This document shows positions 26,523-35,302 of a stretch of 64,000 bases of DNA, piece by piece. This DNA comes from Sinorhizobium chiapasense (GTDB lineage Bacteria > Pseudomonadota > Alphaproteobacteria > Rhizobiales > Rhizobiaceae): assembly GCF_036488675.1 (NCBI RefSeq), contig NZ_CP133148.1, positions 3,896,001-3,960,000 on the forward strand. Direction: 5' to 3'. Positions within the stretch are counted from its first letter, which is position 1. Every line of letters starts with the position of its first letter. The translations under genes and the position numbers were made by a program. The notes beneath the pieces are model-generated. The model did no database searches and was not told the origin of the DNA. It was given only the letters and a program-made list of their open reading frames with translations.

Positions 26523-29140
26523 TATTCGGCCGCGATGATCTTCGGCATTTCGGACGACGGAATGCGGCAGGTGACCTCGGTGCCTTCGCCCTCCTTGCTG
26601 TGGATCGAAACGGTGCCGTGATGCAGGCTGACGAAACTCTCGACGATCGACAGTCCGAGACCGGCGCCGCCGTGCTGACCGTAGCTTTCGAAGCGGTTGA
26701 AGACGGTGTTCAAGACGTCCTGCGGAATGCCGGGGCCGGAATCGCTGACCGAGAAGACGAAATCGGTGCCTTCGCGCCGGCACTTGAGATCGATCGTGCT
26801 GCCATCGGGCGCGAAGTTGGCGGCGTTGGTGAGAAGCTTGATGAAGATCTGCTTCAGCCGCTGCTGGTCTGCGATCATGCGGCCGAGGTTGTCGGGCGCA
26901 TCCACCTGCAAGGTGACGCCGCTTTCGACAAGCCTGTCGGCCATTTGATGGGCAACGTCATCGAGAAAATCGACGAGGTTCACCTCGGACATGTCGAGCT
27001 CGACGATGCCGGCGTCGACGGTCGCCAGGTCGAGGATGTCGTTGACGATCGTCAAGAGCAGCGACGATGACGTCGCGATGTGGTCGACATATTCCGCCTG
27101 GCGCTCGTTGAGCTCGCCGAATGCGGGCGTCTTCAGGAGATCGGCGAAGCCGATGATGTTCGTGAGCGGCGAGCGCAATTCGTAGGAGACGTGATGAACG
27201 AAATCGTTCTTCAGCGCGTCGGCCTTGCGCAGCGCCTCGTTCTTCTCGGTCAGAGCGCGCTCGACCCTGACGCTGTCGGTAATGTTGACAAAAGTCAGCA
27301 TCGTCTGGGCGTTCGGCAGCGGGATCACGGCATAATCGAGGATCAGGCCGGTCCGCAATTCCAGAATGCCGCGGCTCGATGGCCGCTCGTCGTCGAAGCT
27401 GGTGATGATATGGGCAAATCGCTTCCAGCCATCCGGCTGGTCGTAGGAGGGCAGGCAGGCCTGTTCGACCGCGCGAATGTGCGTGCCGGGTTTGGCCTCC
27501 GCCTCGCTGATGCCCCAGATCGCCCGGAACGCCGGGTTGGACAGCCGGATGCGGCCATCGGGCCCGAACACCGCGACCCCTTCGGCGAGATGGTCGATCG
27601 TTTCGCCCTGGACCTGGAGCAGGGTATTGTAGCGGGTTTCAAGATCGACCTTTTCGGTCAGGTTCTCGAACACCCAGGTTGCGCCGCCCTGCGGCCGCGC
27701 CGTGGCGAAGACCCGCAGCGTCTGGCCGTTCGGCAGGTGCCAGAGGTCGGATTGCGTGTCGAGCGCCTGATAGACGGACAACGCATTGGCCTTCCATTGC
27801 TTCCAGTTGAGTTGCTCGGGGAGCTTGCCGCTGGCCCGCAACCGGTCGAGCACCTCGCCATTGTCGGGCTTGCGCTCGAGGAAGCCCATGTCCAGATTCC
27901 AGACCCGCTGGAACGCCTGATTGTAGAATTGCAGGCGTTGATTGCCGTCGAAGATCGCCACCGGCGTCGCCAGATGGTCGAGCGTTTCGGCATGGCTCTT
28001 CAAGGTCCGCGCAAGCTCTTCACGCACGGCTTCGATGCCGGATACGTCGATGGCGATGCCGGCCGAGCCGGCCGGGCTGCGGGCGTCGACGACATCGAAG
28101 AAGGTGCGATTGCCTTTTACGACAGTCGAAACCTTGTCGCTGAAGGGCGTTTCAAGGGTTGATACGGAGCGGATTTTTTCGCGCGCCGCGGTCGAGAGCA
28201 ATTCACGCCCTTCGGCGACGGCGAGGTTCGCGCTCAGCGCGTCGACCGCCTCCGCAAAGGCCTCGTTGACCCATTCGAGCTTGCCGTCGGCGGTGCGCTG
28301 CCAGACAGGCAGGTCGATCGCATCGAGCAGCGTGCGGAATGTCGACAGAGATGCGTGCAGACGATCGCGTTCCAGTTTCAATTCGGCAAGTTCGGCCCGG
28401 AGATTGTTGAGTGCGATGAAGCGCACGAAAGCCCGTCCGCCGGAAACGCGGCCCTGAGCCTCCAGAACCTCGTTGCGCTGCGTTTCGAGCACGAGGTCGA
28501 AGCTTTGCGCCTGCGCGCGCAATGTCTCGATCGCCTTTTCAAGCTGGCTGGCGGACGGCGCCTTCAGCCAGCGCCCGAAGGCGAGAAAGGCGCGGTCGTC
28601 CTGCGGAGCGCCGGTCTCGACGGGAAGCTGTCCGAGGAACTCGGGACGCTCAGCCAGACCATCCCAGATCACGATGCGCCGGTTCTTGTCGGCGATGAGG
28701 GCCTGGAAACGGGAAATCCGCTGGCTTGCATCGGAAAGACCGGATCTCAGTTCGCGGTTCTCGGCTTCGATATTGCCGCGCTGGCGGATGAGCCAGATGG
28801 CGGAAATCATGGCGGCGGAAATGACGCCGATCAGGACGGAAAAAGTGACGACTTCGGAGGAGCCGAAAATGGCCTTGGCCACCGGCGTCGATGCCTGAGC
28901 TGCTGCGTCGGTTGCCGAGAAGAACACGGTGCCGGCGAGCAGTCGCCGCACCGATGCCGGCGCGTTGAGGCATCGGCCAAAAAGCGTGGATCGTTCTGTT
29001 TCCATGGCGCCGCTGTCCCCGTTTGTCCGGAAGTTGCCGCCGACCTTACGCCGCCATGCACCGAATCCCCCGGAAGGGGTTCGCGTCAGTTGCGATTGCA
29101 TCCCCGGTCTGTCTCCGTCTGTTTGCCGCATGTCCGACAA
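26522..29140 (-). CDS. divL: DivL-type PAS histidine-kinase-like protein with Tyr in the H-box
   Basis: Up to 872 residues. One transmembrane segment lies around residues 96-118 (VVTFSVLIGVISAAMISAIW), then a coiled coil, several PAS-like domains (about 265-350, 380-500, 510-630), a DHp domain and an ATPase domain (TNAANFAPDG, DSGPGIP, HGGAGLGLSIV). The H-box reads FVHHVSYELRSPLTNIIGF with Tyr653 (codon 27182-27184) where a histidine kinase has His; this is the hallmark of Caulobacter DivL, which uses DivK binding to control CckA and hence CtrA. The start is uncertain: ATG 29140, 29131, 29101 and 29005 are all in frame, and 29005 gives 827 residues. It is the first gene of the tsaE/amgK-murU-addBA run. 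Confidence 0.9.
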   Translation of the reverse strand: MSDMRQTDGDRPGMQSQLTRTPSGGFGAWRRKVGGNFRTNGDSGAMETERSTLFGRCLNAPASVRRLLAGTVFFSATDAAAQASTPVAKAIFGSSEVVTFSVLIGVISAAMISAIWLIRQRGNIEAENRELRSGLSDASQRISRFQALIADKNRRIVIWDGLAERPEFLGQLPVETGAPQDDRAFLAFGRWLKAPSASQLEKAIETLRAQAQSFDLVLETQRNEVLEAQGRVSGGRAFVRFIALNNLRAELAELKLERDRLHASLSTFRTLLDAIDLPVWQRTADGKLEWVNEAFAEAVDALSANLAVAEGRELLSTAAREKIRSVSTLETPFSDKVSTVVKGNRTFFDVVDARSPAGSAGIAIDVSGIEAVREELARTLKSHAETLDHLATPVAIFDGNQRLQFYNQAFQRVWNLDMGFLERKPDNGEVLDRLRASGKLPEQLNWKQWKANALSVYQALDTQSDLWHLPNGQTLRVFATARPQGGATWVFENLTEKVDLETRYNTLLQVQGETIDHLAEGVAVFGPDGRIRLSNPAFRAIWGISEAEAKPGTHIRAVEQACLPSYDQPDGWKRFAHIITSFDDERPSSRGILELRTGLILDYAVIPLPNAQTMLTFVNITDSVRVERALTEKNEALRKADALKNDFVHHVSYELRSPLTNIIGFADLLKTPAFGELNERQAEYVDHIATSSSLLLTIVNDILDLATVDAGIVELDMSEVNLVDFLDDVAHQMADRLVESGVTLQVDAPDNLGRMIADQQRLKQIFIKLLTNAANFAPDGSTIDLKCRREGTDFVFSVSDSGPGIPQDVLNTVFNRFESYGQHGGAGLGLSIVESFVSLHHGTVSIHSKEGEGTEVTCRIPSSEMPKIIAAE

Positions 29141-29173
29141 GACATCCCCGTCCGCGACACTCGAAGGTCCGCA

Positions 29174-29217
29174 CTACAGCGCCGCGCGTCTTACCAGACG
29201 CGCAAAGGACGCTGTAG
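29174..29217. repeat. RIME-like single hairpin upstream of divL
   Basis: CTACAGCG...GCGCGTCT pairs with AGACGCGC...CGCTGTAG around TACC: one half of the two-hairpin element seen at 43966. Confidence 0.7.
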
Positions 29218-29290
29218 AAACGTGCAGTAGCGTCACGAATCAATGAGTTAAGCATACTTGTTTGACGAATCGCCGGAAAGTGCGCGGCTC

Positions 29291-29327
29291 AAAAAAGAGG
29301 CCGCGATCTCTTGTCAAGATCGCGGCC
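29291..29327 (-). terminator. Intrinsic terminator of ahcY
   Basis: Read on the minus strand, a perfect stem GGCCGCGATCT/AGATCGCGGCC (29299-29327) is followed by TCTTTTTT, 31 bases after the ahcY stop. Confidence 0.88.
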
Positions 29328-29357
29328 ACAACATCTTGTGGATTGTCCGGCTAACGA

Positions 29358-30758
29358 TTAGTACCGGTAGTGTTCGGCCTTGAACGGACCCTGCGGCTTC
29401 ACGCCGATATAGGCCGCCTGTTCTTCCGAAAGCTCGGTCAGTTTGGCGCCAAGCTTTGCGAGATGCAGACGGGCAACCTTCTCGTCGAGCTGCTTCGGCA
29501 GCACGTAGACTTCGTTCTTGTAGTTCCCACTCTTGGTGAAGAGCTCGACCTGCGCCAGCACCTGGTTGGAGAAGGAGGCCGACATCACGAAGGACGGATG
29601 TCCGGTGGCATTGCCGAGATTGAGCAGCCGGCCTTCCGAGAGCAGGATCATGCGGTTGCCCTTCGGGAACTCGATCATGTCGACCTGCGGCTTGATGTTG
29701 GTCCATTTCAGGTTGCGCAGCGCCGAGACCTGGATTTCGTTGTCGAAGTGGCCGATGTTGCCGACGATCGCCATATCCTTCATCTCGCGCATGTGGTCCA
29801 TGCGGATGACGTCCTTGTTGCCGGTCGTCGTGATGAAGATGTCGCCGGTCGAAACGACGTCCTCGAGCTGAACCACTTCATAACCGTCCATTGCAGCCTG
29901 GAGGGCGCAGATCGGGTCGACTTCGGTGACCTTCACGCGGGCGCCTGCGCCCTTCAGAGAGGCAGCCGAACCCTTGCCGACATCGCCATAGCCGCAAACG
30001 ACCGCGACCTTGCCGGCCATCATCACGTCGGTGCCGCGGCGGATGCCGTCGACGAGCGATTCCTTGCAGCCGTACTTGTTGTCGAACTTCGACTTCGTGA
30101 CGCTGTCGTTGACGTTGATCGCCGGGAAGGGAAGAAGGCCCTTGGCCTGGAGCTGGTAGAGGCGGTTGACGCCGGTGGTCGTTTCTTCGGTGACGCCCTG
30201 GATGGCGTCGCGCTGTTTCGTGAACCAGCCCGGCGTTGCGGCGAGGCGCTTCTTGATCTGGGCAAAGAGGATTTCCTCCTCTTCCGAGCCCGGGTTCGAA
30301 AGCACGTTCTCGCCGGCTTCGGCGCGAGCGCCGAGCAGGATGTACATGGTGGCATCGCCGCCATCGTCGAGAATCATGTTCGACAGGCCGCCGTCGGCCC
30401 ACTGGAAGATCTTGTCGGTATAGGCCCAGTATTCCTCAAGCGTTTCGCCCTTGACGGCGAAGACCGGAACACCGCTTGCCGCGATGGCGGCAGCGGCGTG
30501 GTCCTGGGTCGAAAAGATGTTGCACGACGCCCAGCGAACCTCGGCGCCGAGCGCAACCAGCGTCTCGATCAGCACGGCCGTCTGGATGGTCATGTGCAGC
30601 GAGCCGGTGATGCGCGCGCCCTTCAGCGGCTTCGATGCACCGAATTCCTCGCGGCAGGCCATCAGGCCCGGCATTTCCGTTTCGGCGATGGCAATTTCCT
30701 TGCGGCCGAAATCGGCCAAGCCGAAATCGGCGACAATATAGTCCTGAGTTGCGGTCAT
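29358..30758 (-). CDS. ahcY: S-adenosylhomocysteine hydrolase
   Basis: A 466-residue cytoplasmic enzyme that hydrolyses SAH to adenosine and homocysteine and so relieves product inhibition of methyltransferases. Conserved parts: [13 protein letters not shown], the NAD-binding [16 protein letters not shown], and the C-terminal [13 protein letters not shown], whose Lys-Tyr reach into the partner subunit. ATG 30758 (MTATQDYIV) follows GGAGAACTCC; the longer in-frame version from 30887 adds a non-conserved tail. It has its own terminator and a palindromic candidate operator 135 bases upstream, so it is probably monocistronic and SAH-responsive. Confidence 0.97.
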   Translation of the reverse strand: MTATQDYIVADFGLADFGRKEIAIAETEMPGLMACREEFGASKPLKGARITGSLHMTIQTAVLIETLVALGAEVRWASCNIFSTQDHAAAAIAASGVPVFAVKGETLEEYWAYTDKIFQWADGGLSNMILDDGGDATMYILLGARAEAGENVLSNPGSEEEEILFAQIKKRLAATPGWFTKQRDAIQGVTEETTTGVNRLYQLQAKGLLPFPAINVNDSVTKSKFDNKYGCKESLVDGIRRGTDVMMAGKVAVVCGYGDVGKGSAASLKGAGARVKVTEVDPICALQAAMDGYEVVQLEDVVSTGDIFITTTGNKDVIRMDHMREMKDMAIVGNIGHFDNEIQVSALRNLKWTNIKPQVDMIEFPKGNRMILLSEGRLLNLGNATGHPSFVMSASFSNQVLAQVELFTKSGNYKNEVYVLPKQLDEKVARLHLAKLGAKLTELSEEQAAYIGVKPQGPFKAEHYRY

Positions 30759-30892
30759 GGAGTTCTCCAGGGCTGATCTTTTCCGGCCGCGCCGGCCCCT
30801 CTGGCCTTTTGGCGGCGTGACAACGCCTCCCGCGCAGGATCGCGGGGAGAGTGGGCACGGTCTATCAGGAATCGGCGGGCAGGGCAACCGCG

Positions 30893-30912
30893 ATATAAAG
30901 AAGTCTTTATAT
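30893..30912. promoter_or_regulatory. Candidate SahR operator upstream of ahcY
   Basis: A perfect inverted repeat ATATAAAGA-AG-TCTTTATAT in an AT-rich pocket within GC-rich DNA. As I recall, AT-rich AAAGA/TCTTT palindromes are proposed sites of the ArsR-type regulator SahR upstream of ahcY and other methyl-cycle genes in alphaproteobacteria. No SAH or SAM riboswitch could be recognised in the 135-base leader. Confidence 0.5.
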
Positions 30913-30967
30913 GTTTATATCGCGCGAAGCGCCGGAACAGCTTTCAGTTTGAGCTCGATGCGCCGCG

Positions 30968-31258
30968 TCAAATTTCTTCGCCGAACTTATCGCGTACCAA
31001 AGCGTCGAGGGCGTTCAGCGCCTCTTCCGCCTGGACGCCGCTGGCTGTGACGAAAACCGTACAGCCGGTGCTGGCGGCGAGCATCATCAGGCCCATGATC
31101 GACGTGCCGCCGACCGTCATGCCGTCCTTGGATACCGTGATCTCGGCATCATAGGCCTCGACGGTCTGGACGAATTTCGCCGACGCGCGTGCGTGCAGGC
31201 CGCGTTTGTTGATGATCAGCAGCTCGCGCGTCAACGACATGTCCGGGCGATGGTCCAT
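30968..31258 (-). CDS. ptsH: Phosphocarrier protein HPr
   Basis: A 96-residue HPr. The phosphohistidine is His22 in NKRGLHARASAKF and the HprK target is Ser53 in GGTSIMGLMML; this numbering, with the start at ATG 31258, agrees with the residue numbers I recall for Sinorhizobium HPr. ATG 31261 and the internal ATG 31240 are alternatives. It takes phosphate from the PTS-Ntr enzyme I (not in this window) and passes it to EIIA, and acts in catabolite repression rather than sugar transport. The start overlaps the EIIA stop, so the two are co-translated. Confidence 0.94.
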   Translation of the reverse strand: MDHRPDMSLTRELLIINKRGLHARASAKFVQTVEAYDAEITVSKDGMTVGGTSIMGLMMLAASTGCTVFVTASGVQAEEALNALDALVRDKFGEEI

Positions 31259-31659
31259 CATTTTCCACTCAGCACGCGGCTGGCGACATTGATGTATTTG
31301 CGCCCCGCCTCGGAGGCCTCGACGAGGGCCTTGTCCATGTCGCTTTCGCCGCGAACGCCGGCAAGCTTGATCAGCATCGGCAGATTGACGCCTGCGATCA
31401 CCTCGACGCTGCCGCTGCGCATGACCGAGATGGCAAGGTTGGAAGGCGTGCCGCCGAACATGTCCGTCAGGATGATGACGCCATTGCCCTCGTCCGCGCC
31501 CGCAACCGCATCGAGGATATCCTGACGCCGCTGGTCCATGTCGTCCTCGGGCCCGATGGACACGGTCTCGATAGCTTTTTGCGGACCAACCACATGCTCC
31601 AACGCGTGCCGAAACTCTTCCGCCAGCTTGCCATGGGTGACAAGCACAAGTCCGATCAT
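31258..31659 (-). CDS. manX: PTS EIIA, mannose/fructose family
   Basis: A 133-residue EIIA of the mannose class. His9 in LVLVTHGKLAEEF is the phosphorylation site; ILTDMFGGTPSNLA is the other conserved block. There is no linked EIIB, EIIC or EIID gene, so this is a regulatory EIIA, as in the HPr-EIIA-HprK modules of alphaproteobacteria. It is followed directly by ptsH. The 155 bases between it and hprK (31660-31814) hold no gene; a promoter could lie there. Confidence 0.92.
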   Translation of the reverse strand: MIGLVLVTHGKLAEEFRHALEHVVGPQKAIETVSIGPEDDMDQRRQDILDAVAGADEGNGVIILTDMFGGTPSNLAISVMRSGSVEVIAGVNLPMLIKLAGVRGESDMDKALVEASEAGRKYINVASRVLSGK

Positions 31660-31814
31660 GGGTATCTTTGCTCCAACTGCATAGCAACTCGTTGATGGTC
31701 AGATATCGCAATGCAGCAATTTCGTCCACCTGTTGGGGCGGCCATCTTGGCAAGGAAAAGGCGAAGTGCAAGCCAAAAATGCCGAAAAAGCAGCCCTTGT
31801 GCCCTCGAATAAGG

Positions 31815-32273
31815 CTAAAGTGCTAAATTTTTGGGTAGCAGCGCGTGCAGTGCATCGAGAGGCGAAACGGGGTTTTCAACGGGAACGCGCAGGAGCGGCA
31901 GACTTCGCCCAATTTCTAGCTGCAACGCTTCGTTCTCGGGCGGCAGACGCGCGTCGCGGGACGGTCTGACCGGCATGATCGCCCAGTCGAGAACGCAGGC
32001 GGAAACCGTTTCGACGGCGACAATGCCGCCGCCACGGATCTCGATCAGGCCGCGAATGGATTGGGGGCACTGGGCGATGATCCGGTCGTTCTCAAGGCTG
32101 AGATCGACCCGGTCATCGGCGACGAGTGCCGCGAAGCGTCCACGGCGCCTCGCCTCGGAGATGCAGGAAAGCGCCAGCGCCGACTTGCCCGAGCCGGAAG
32201 GGCCGGTAATCAGAAATCCGGTCGTGCCGAGAACGATCGCCGTTGCGTGGATATTGCAAACCGGTGCGGTCAC
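31815..32273 (-). CDS. hprK: HPr kinase/phosphorylase, short alphaproteobacterial form
   Basis: A 152-residue protein containing only the catalytic domain of HPr kinase. Walker A is GPSGSGKSALAL (about residues 24-35) and the conserved RGLIEIRGGGIVAV segment is present; the N-terminal domain of Firmicutes HprK (about 130 residues) is absent, as is usual in this group. It phosphorylates HPr on Ser53 in response to metabolic state. It starts at GTG 32273 and overlaps the exoS stop by four bases (GTGA), which ties its translation to the ExoS/ChvG sensor. Confidence 0.92.
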   Translation of the reverse strand: MTAPVCNIHATAIVLGTTGFLITGPSGSGKSALALSCISEARRRGRFAALVADDRVDLSLENDRIIAQCPQSIRGLIEIRGGGIVAVETVSACVLDWAIMPVRPSRDARLPPENEALQLEIGRSLPLLRVPVENPVSPLDALHALLPKNLAL

Positions 32274-34069
32274 TGGTGCGGCTCGGCGGGCAGCGAGAGG
32301 ATGAAGCGAGCGCCGGTTATGTGCCCGCCCTGGCCGACGATGTTTTCCGCCTTCAACGTGCCGCCATGCGCTTCGGCGATCTGGCGCGAAATCGAAAGGC
32401 CGAGGCCGGAATTCTGACCGAAGTCCTCGCCCTCCGGCCGGTCGGTATAGAAACGTTCGAAAATCCGATCGATGTCTTCGGCCTGGATGCCTGGGCCATT
32501 GTCCTCGACATAGACGATGCAGCGGGAGCGCGACCGGGTCAGGCGGATGATGATGCGGCCATTCTGCTCGGGAACGAAGGAGCGAGCGTTTTCGATGAGG
32601 TTCGTGATGATCTGGCCGATGCGCAACTCGTAGCCGCTGACGACAAAGCTCGCGCGCGGATTGTCCTTGCGGTCGATGACGAAATCGAGCAGCACCGGCT
32701 TCTTCTTGCTGCGGATCTGTCGGGAAATATCGATGAGATCGCCAAGCAGCTTCTCAAGGTCGATCTTCTTGGCATCGCTGCGCGCCAGTTCGGCATCGAG
32801 GCGCGAGGCGTCGGAAATATCGCTGATAAGCCGGTCGAGGCGGCGCACGTCGTGCTGGATGACGTCGAGCAGCCGCTTCTTGGAGTCCTCGTTGCGCGCG
32901 AGCGGCAGGGTCTCGACGGCGCTGCGCAGCGAGGTCAGCGGGTTCTTGAGCTCATGGCTGACGTCGGCGGCGAAGTTTTCGATCGCCGCGATGCGGTCGT
33001 AGAGCGCCGTCGTCATTTCCCGGAGCGCCACGGAGAGGTTGCCGATTTCGTCCTGGCGCGAGGAGAAGTCCGGGATTTCCTCGCGTTCCTTCGCGCCGCC
33101 GCGGCGCACGCGGATCGCGGCTGCCGACAGCCGCCTCAGCGGATTGGCGATCGTCGACGACAGAAGCAGTGACAGGATGACGTTGACGAGGGCGGCAACG
33201 CCGAAGACGCGGATGATCGCGAGGCGTTCGGCATGGACGATCTTGTCGATGTCGCCCGCCTGCGTCGAAAGCAGGAGCACGCCGAGCACGGCGCGAAAAC
33301 GCTGCACCGGCACCGCGACCGAAACGATGAGCTCGCCCTTCTCCGTCACCCGGACGACGGCTCCGCGCACGCCGGTCAGCGCGTTCATGACCTCCGGGTA
33401 GATCGAACCGTTGCCGCCCGGCGGCTCCTTGTAGAGCGGCAGGTCGCCCGGCTGCAGCAGCCGGTTGAGCCACATGCTGAGCTTGTCGGCGATGCCGGTC
33501 GTTTCCGGGTCGACCGGCGGCAGGTCGAAGCGCAGCACCTGGCCGCCGCTATAGAGGTGGCGGGAGTCGAGCAGGAGATCGGCATCGGCGTCGAAGAGGC
33601 GGGCACGGGTCCGCGTCGGCGAAATCAGGCGCCTCAGGACAGGCGCGACACGCTCCTGGATGATCGGGAATTCGAGGTCCTCGTCGCTCGGCAGCGGTGT
33701 GATGCTTTCACCGGCCTGGAGTTCGAGCAGTTTTTCCGGATCGATGGTGATCGAGTTGGTATCGACCGAGGCGGAGGCGGAAATGGCCCCGGCGATGATC
33801 TCGCCCTGGGTGAGGAGGCTTTCCACCCGGGCGTCGATCAGCCCCTCGCGGAACTGGTTGAGATACATGATGCCGCCCACGAGCACCACGAGCGCGACGA
33901 GGTTGAAGAAGACGATGCGGCGGGTGAGGCTCGAAAAGACGGCATTGCCGAACAGGCGGCGGATCAGGGTGAAGGGATGCGCCCACCGGCGCTGGCTGCG
34001 CGCCGATGCCCGCCCTTCGATATCCTCGAGATCGCCCTGCAAGACTTCTACCAAGTCTCCTGCTCCCAC
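32270..34069 (-). CDS. exoS: Sensor histidine kinase ExoS/ChvG
   Basis: A 599-residue membrane sensor kinase. The first transmembrane segment is near residues 52-70 (IVFFNLVALVVLVGGIMYL), followed by a periplasmic domain of about 200 residues, a second membrane segment near 280-300 and a HAMP region. The H-box is ADVSHELKNPLTSLR; the ATPase has NLIENARSF, DNGPGIQ and GLGLSISRQ. It matches ChvG (Agrobacterium)/ExoS (Sinorhizobium), which with ChvI and the periplasmic inhibitor ExoR controls succinoglycan, motility and acid responses. The start is GTG 34069; TTG 34054 is an alternative. It follows chvI by 177 bases. Confidence 0.95.
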   Translation of the reverse strand: MGAGDLVEVLQGDLEDIEGRASARSQRRWAHPFTLIRRLFGNAVFSSLTRRIVFFNLVALVVLVGGIMYLNQFREGLIDARVESLLTQGEIIAGAISASASVDTNSITIDPEKLLELQAGESITPLPSDEDLEFPIIQERVAPVLRRLISPTRTRARLFDADADLLLDSRHLYSGGQVLRFDLPPVDPETTGIADKLSMWLNRLLQPGDLPLYKEPPGGNGSIYPEVMNALTGVRGAVVRVTEKGELIVSVAVPVQRFRAVLGVLLLSTQAGDIDKIVHAERLAIIRVFGVAALVNVILSLLLSSTIANPLRRLSAAAIRVRRGGAKEREEIPDFSSRQDEIGNLSVALREMTTALYDRIAAIENFAADVSHELKNPLTSLRSAVETLPLARNEDSKKRLLDVIQHDVRRLDRLISDISDASRLDAELARSDAKKIDLEKLLGDLIDISRQIRSKKKPVLLDFVIDRKDNPRASFVVSGYELRIGQIITNLIENARSFVPEQNGRIIIRLTRSRSRCIVYVEDNGPGIQAEDIDRIFERFYTDRPEGEDFGQNSGLGLSISRQIAEAHGGTLKAENIVGQGGHITGARFILSLPAEPHQ

Positions 34070-34246
34070 GACGAAAATTCCGTCGCCTTCTTTTCCTTAG
34101 CATCGGCAGATTGCATCCGCCTGGTCCTCGCCTGTTCGCCGGCCCGGCTCGTGTCCCGTGGATGCGGCCTGCCACTCCCGCGTCGCCGTTACGCCACTTC
34201 TGCATGATCCACAATCGCCGCGATGACAAGCGTGGAACCGCGGCCG

Positions 34247-34972
34247 TCAGGCCGTCTCGCGAAAACGATAGCCGACGCCGTAGAGCGTTTCGATCATGTC
34301 GAAATCGTTGTCGACCATCTTGAATTTCTTGCGAAGCCGTTTGATGTGGCTGTCGATCGTGCGGTCATCCACATAGACTTGCTCATCATAGGCGGCATCC
34401 ATCAATGCGTCACGGCTCTTCACCACGCCCGGACGCTGCGCCAGCGAGTGCAGGATCAGAAATTCGGTGACGGTAAGCGTGACCGATTCATTCTTCCAGG
34501 TGCAGGTGTGGCGCTCTTGATCCATCACGAGCTGGCCGCGTTCCAGCGAACGGGACGGTGCGTCGGAAGCCTTCGCCGTGCCGATGGCGCCGACCGCGGC
34601 GAGGTCGCGATTCGGCGCGCGACGCAGGATCGCCTTGACGCGCTCGACCAGCAGGCGCTGGGAGAAGGGCTTGGTGATGAAATCGTCGGCACCCATCTTG
34701 AGGCCGAAGAGTTCGTCGATTTCCTCGTCCTTGGAGGTCAGGAAAATCACCGGCAGGTCGGACTTCTGCCTGAGGCGGCGCAACAGCTCCATGCCGTCCA
34801 TACGCGGCATCTTGATGTCGAAGATCGCGAGCTGCGGCGGACGCGCCAGCAGGCCTTCGAGCGCCGATGCACCGTCAGTGTAGGTTTCGACCTTGTAGCC
34901 CTCGGCTTCAAGCGCGATGGACACGGACGTCAGGATATTGCGGTCGTCATCGACAAGCGCGATGGTCTGCAT
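34247..34972 (-). CDS. chvI: Response regulator ChvI
   Basis: A 241-residue OmpR/PhoB-type regulator. The receiver has ALVDDDRNI and the phosphorylation Asp in [13 protein letters not shown], with FLTSKDE and FITKPFS at the output face. The C-terminal winged helix ends [18 protein letters not shown] and [13 protein letters not shown] 34972 (MQTIALVDD) has ACGGAG nine bases upstream; an in-frame ATG 35014 would add 14 residues. Its partner kinase is exoS/chvG just downstream. It is divergent from pckA, with a 330-base shared intergenic region. Confidence 0.96.
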   Translation of the reverse strand: MQTIALVDDDRNILTSVSIALEAEGYKVETYTDGASALEGLLARPPQLAIFDIKMPRMDGMELLRRLRQKSDLPVIFLTSKDEEIDELFGLKMGADDFITKPFSQRLLVERVKAILRRAPNRDLAAVGAIGTAKASDAPSRSLERGQLVMDQERHTCTWKNESVTLTVTEFLILHSLAQRPGVVKSRDALMDAAYDEQVYVDDRTIDSHIKRLRKKFKMVDNDFDMIETLYGVGYRFRETA

Positions 34973-35151
34973 CGTATTCAACTCCGTCTCTTGAGGTCCG
35001 TTGGTCAGACCCACTTCAAGAATCGCGGCAACCGCGATTCACCGGCGTTACTTGAGTATAAAGGTGGAACAAATTGTGGCGAAGCATAAAAGCGCCGCCT
35101 GCCAATCGTCTCGGGACTGGCCGACAAATGTGTCTCGTAGAAGCCGAATTC

Positions 35152-35189
35152 AACCGATTAAAAATTGCATATTTTTCTTTAAATCGATT
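35152..35189. promoter_or_regulatory. AT-rich pckA promoter region with AATCGATT motifs
   Basis: The 330-base gap between chvI and pckA contains an unusually AT-rich pocket (about 35140-35225). In it lie a perfect AATCGATT palindrome (35182-35189, flanked by TTTA and AATA), a related AACCGATT (35152-35159) and a third half-match AATCGATG at 35218. CG-centred palindromes of this type suit a LacI-family repressor; PckR is the known regulator of pckA in Sinorhizobium. Identity as the PckR site is inference. No gene is seen elsewhere in the gap. Confidence 0.45.
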
Positions 35190-35302
35190 AATATACTGAT
35201 ATCATTACTGTTTTAGGAATCGATGCCTTGTCTTCGCCCGACCTTGCCGGTATGTTCCAACGAAATTCACCACCAATGGCCAATGACAAAGGAAGCTTGA
35301 CC

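Noticed and set aside
25014..26783. Longer N-terminal extension of the TsaE-AmgK protein (start near 26783)
   Set aside because: The extra 87 residues lie inside divL coding sequence in another frame and are Arg-rich shadow sequence; MKHLQRFL at 26522 is the natural TsaE start.
30759..30967. SAH or SAM riboswitch in the ahcY leader
   Set aside because: No conserved riboswitch core could be recognised; the palindrome fits a protein operator better.
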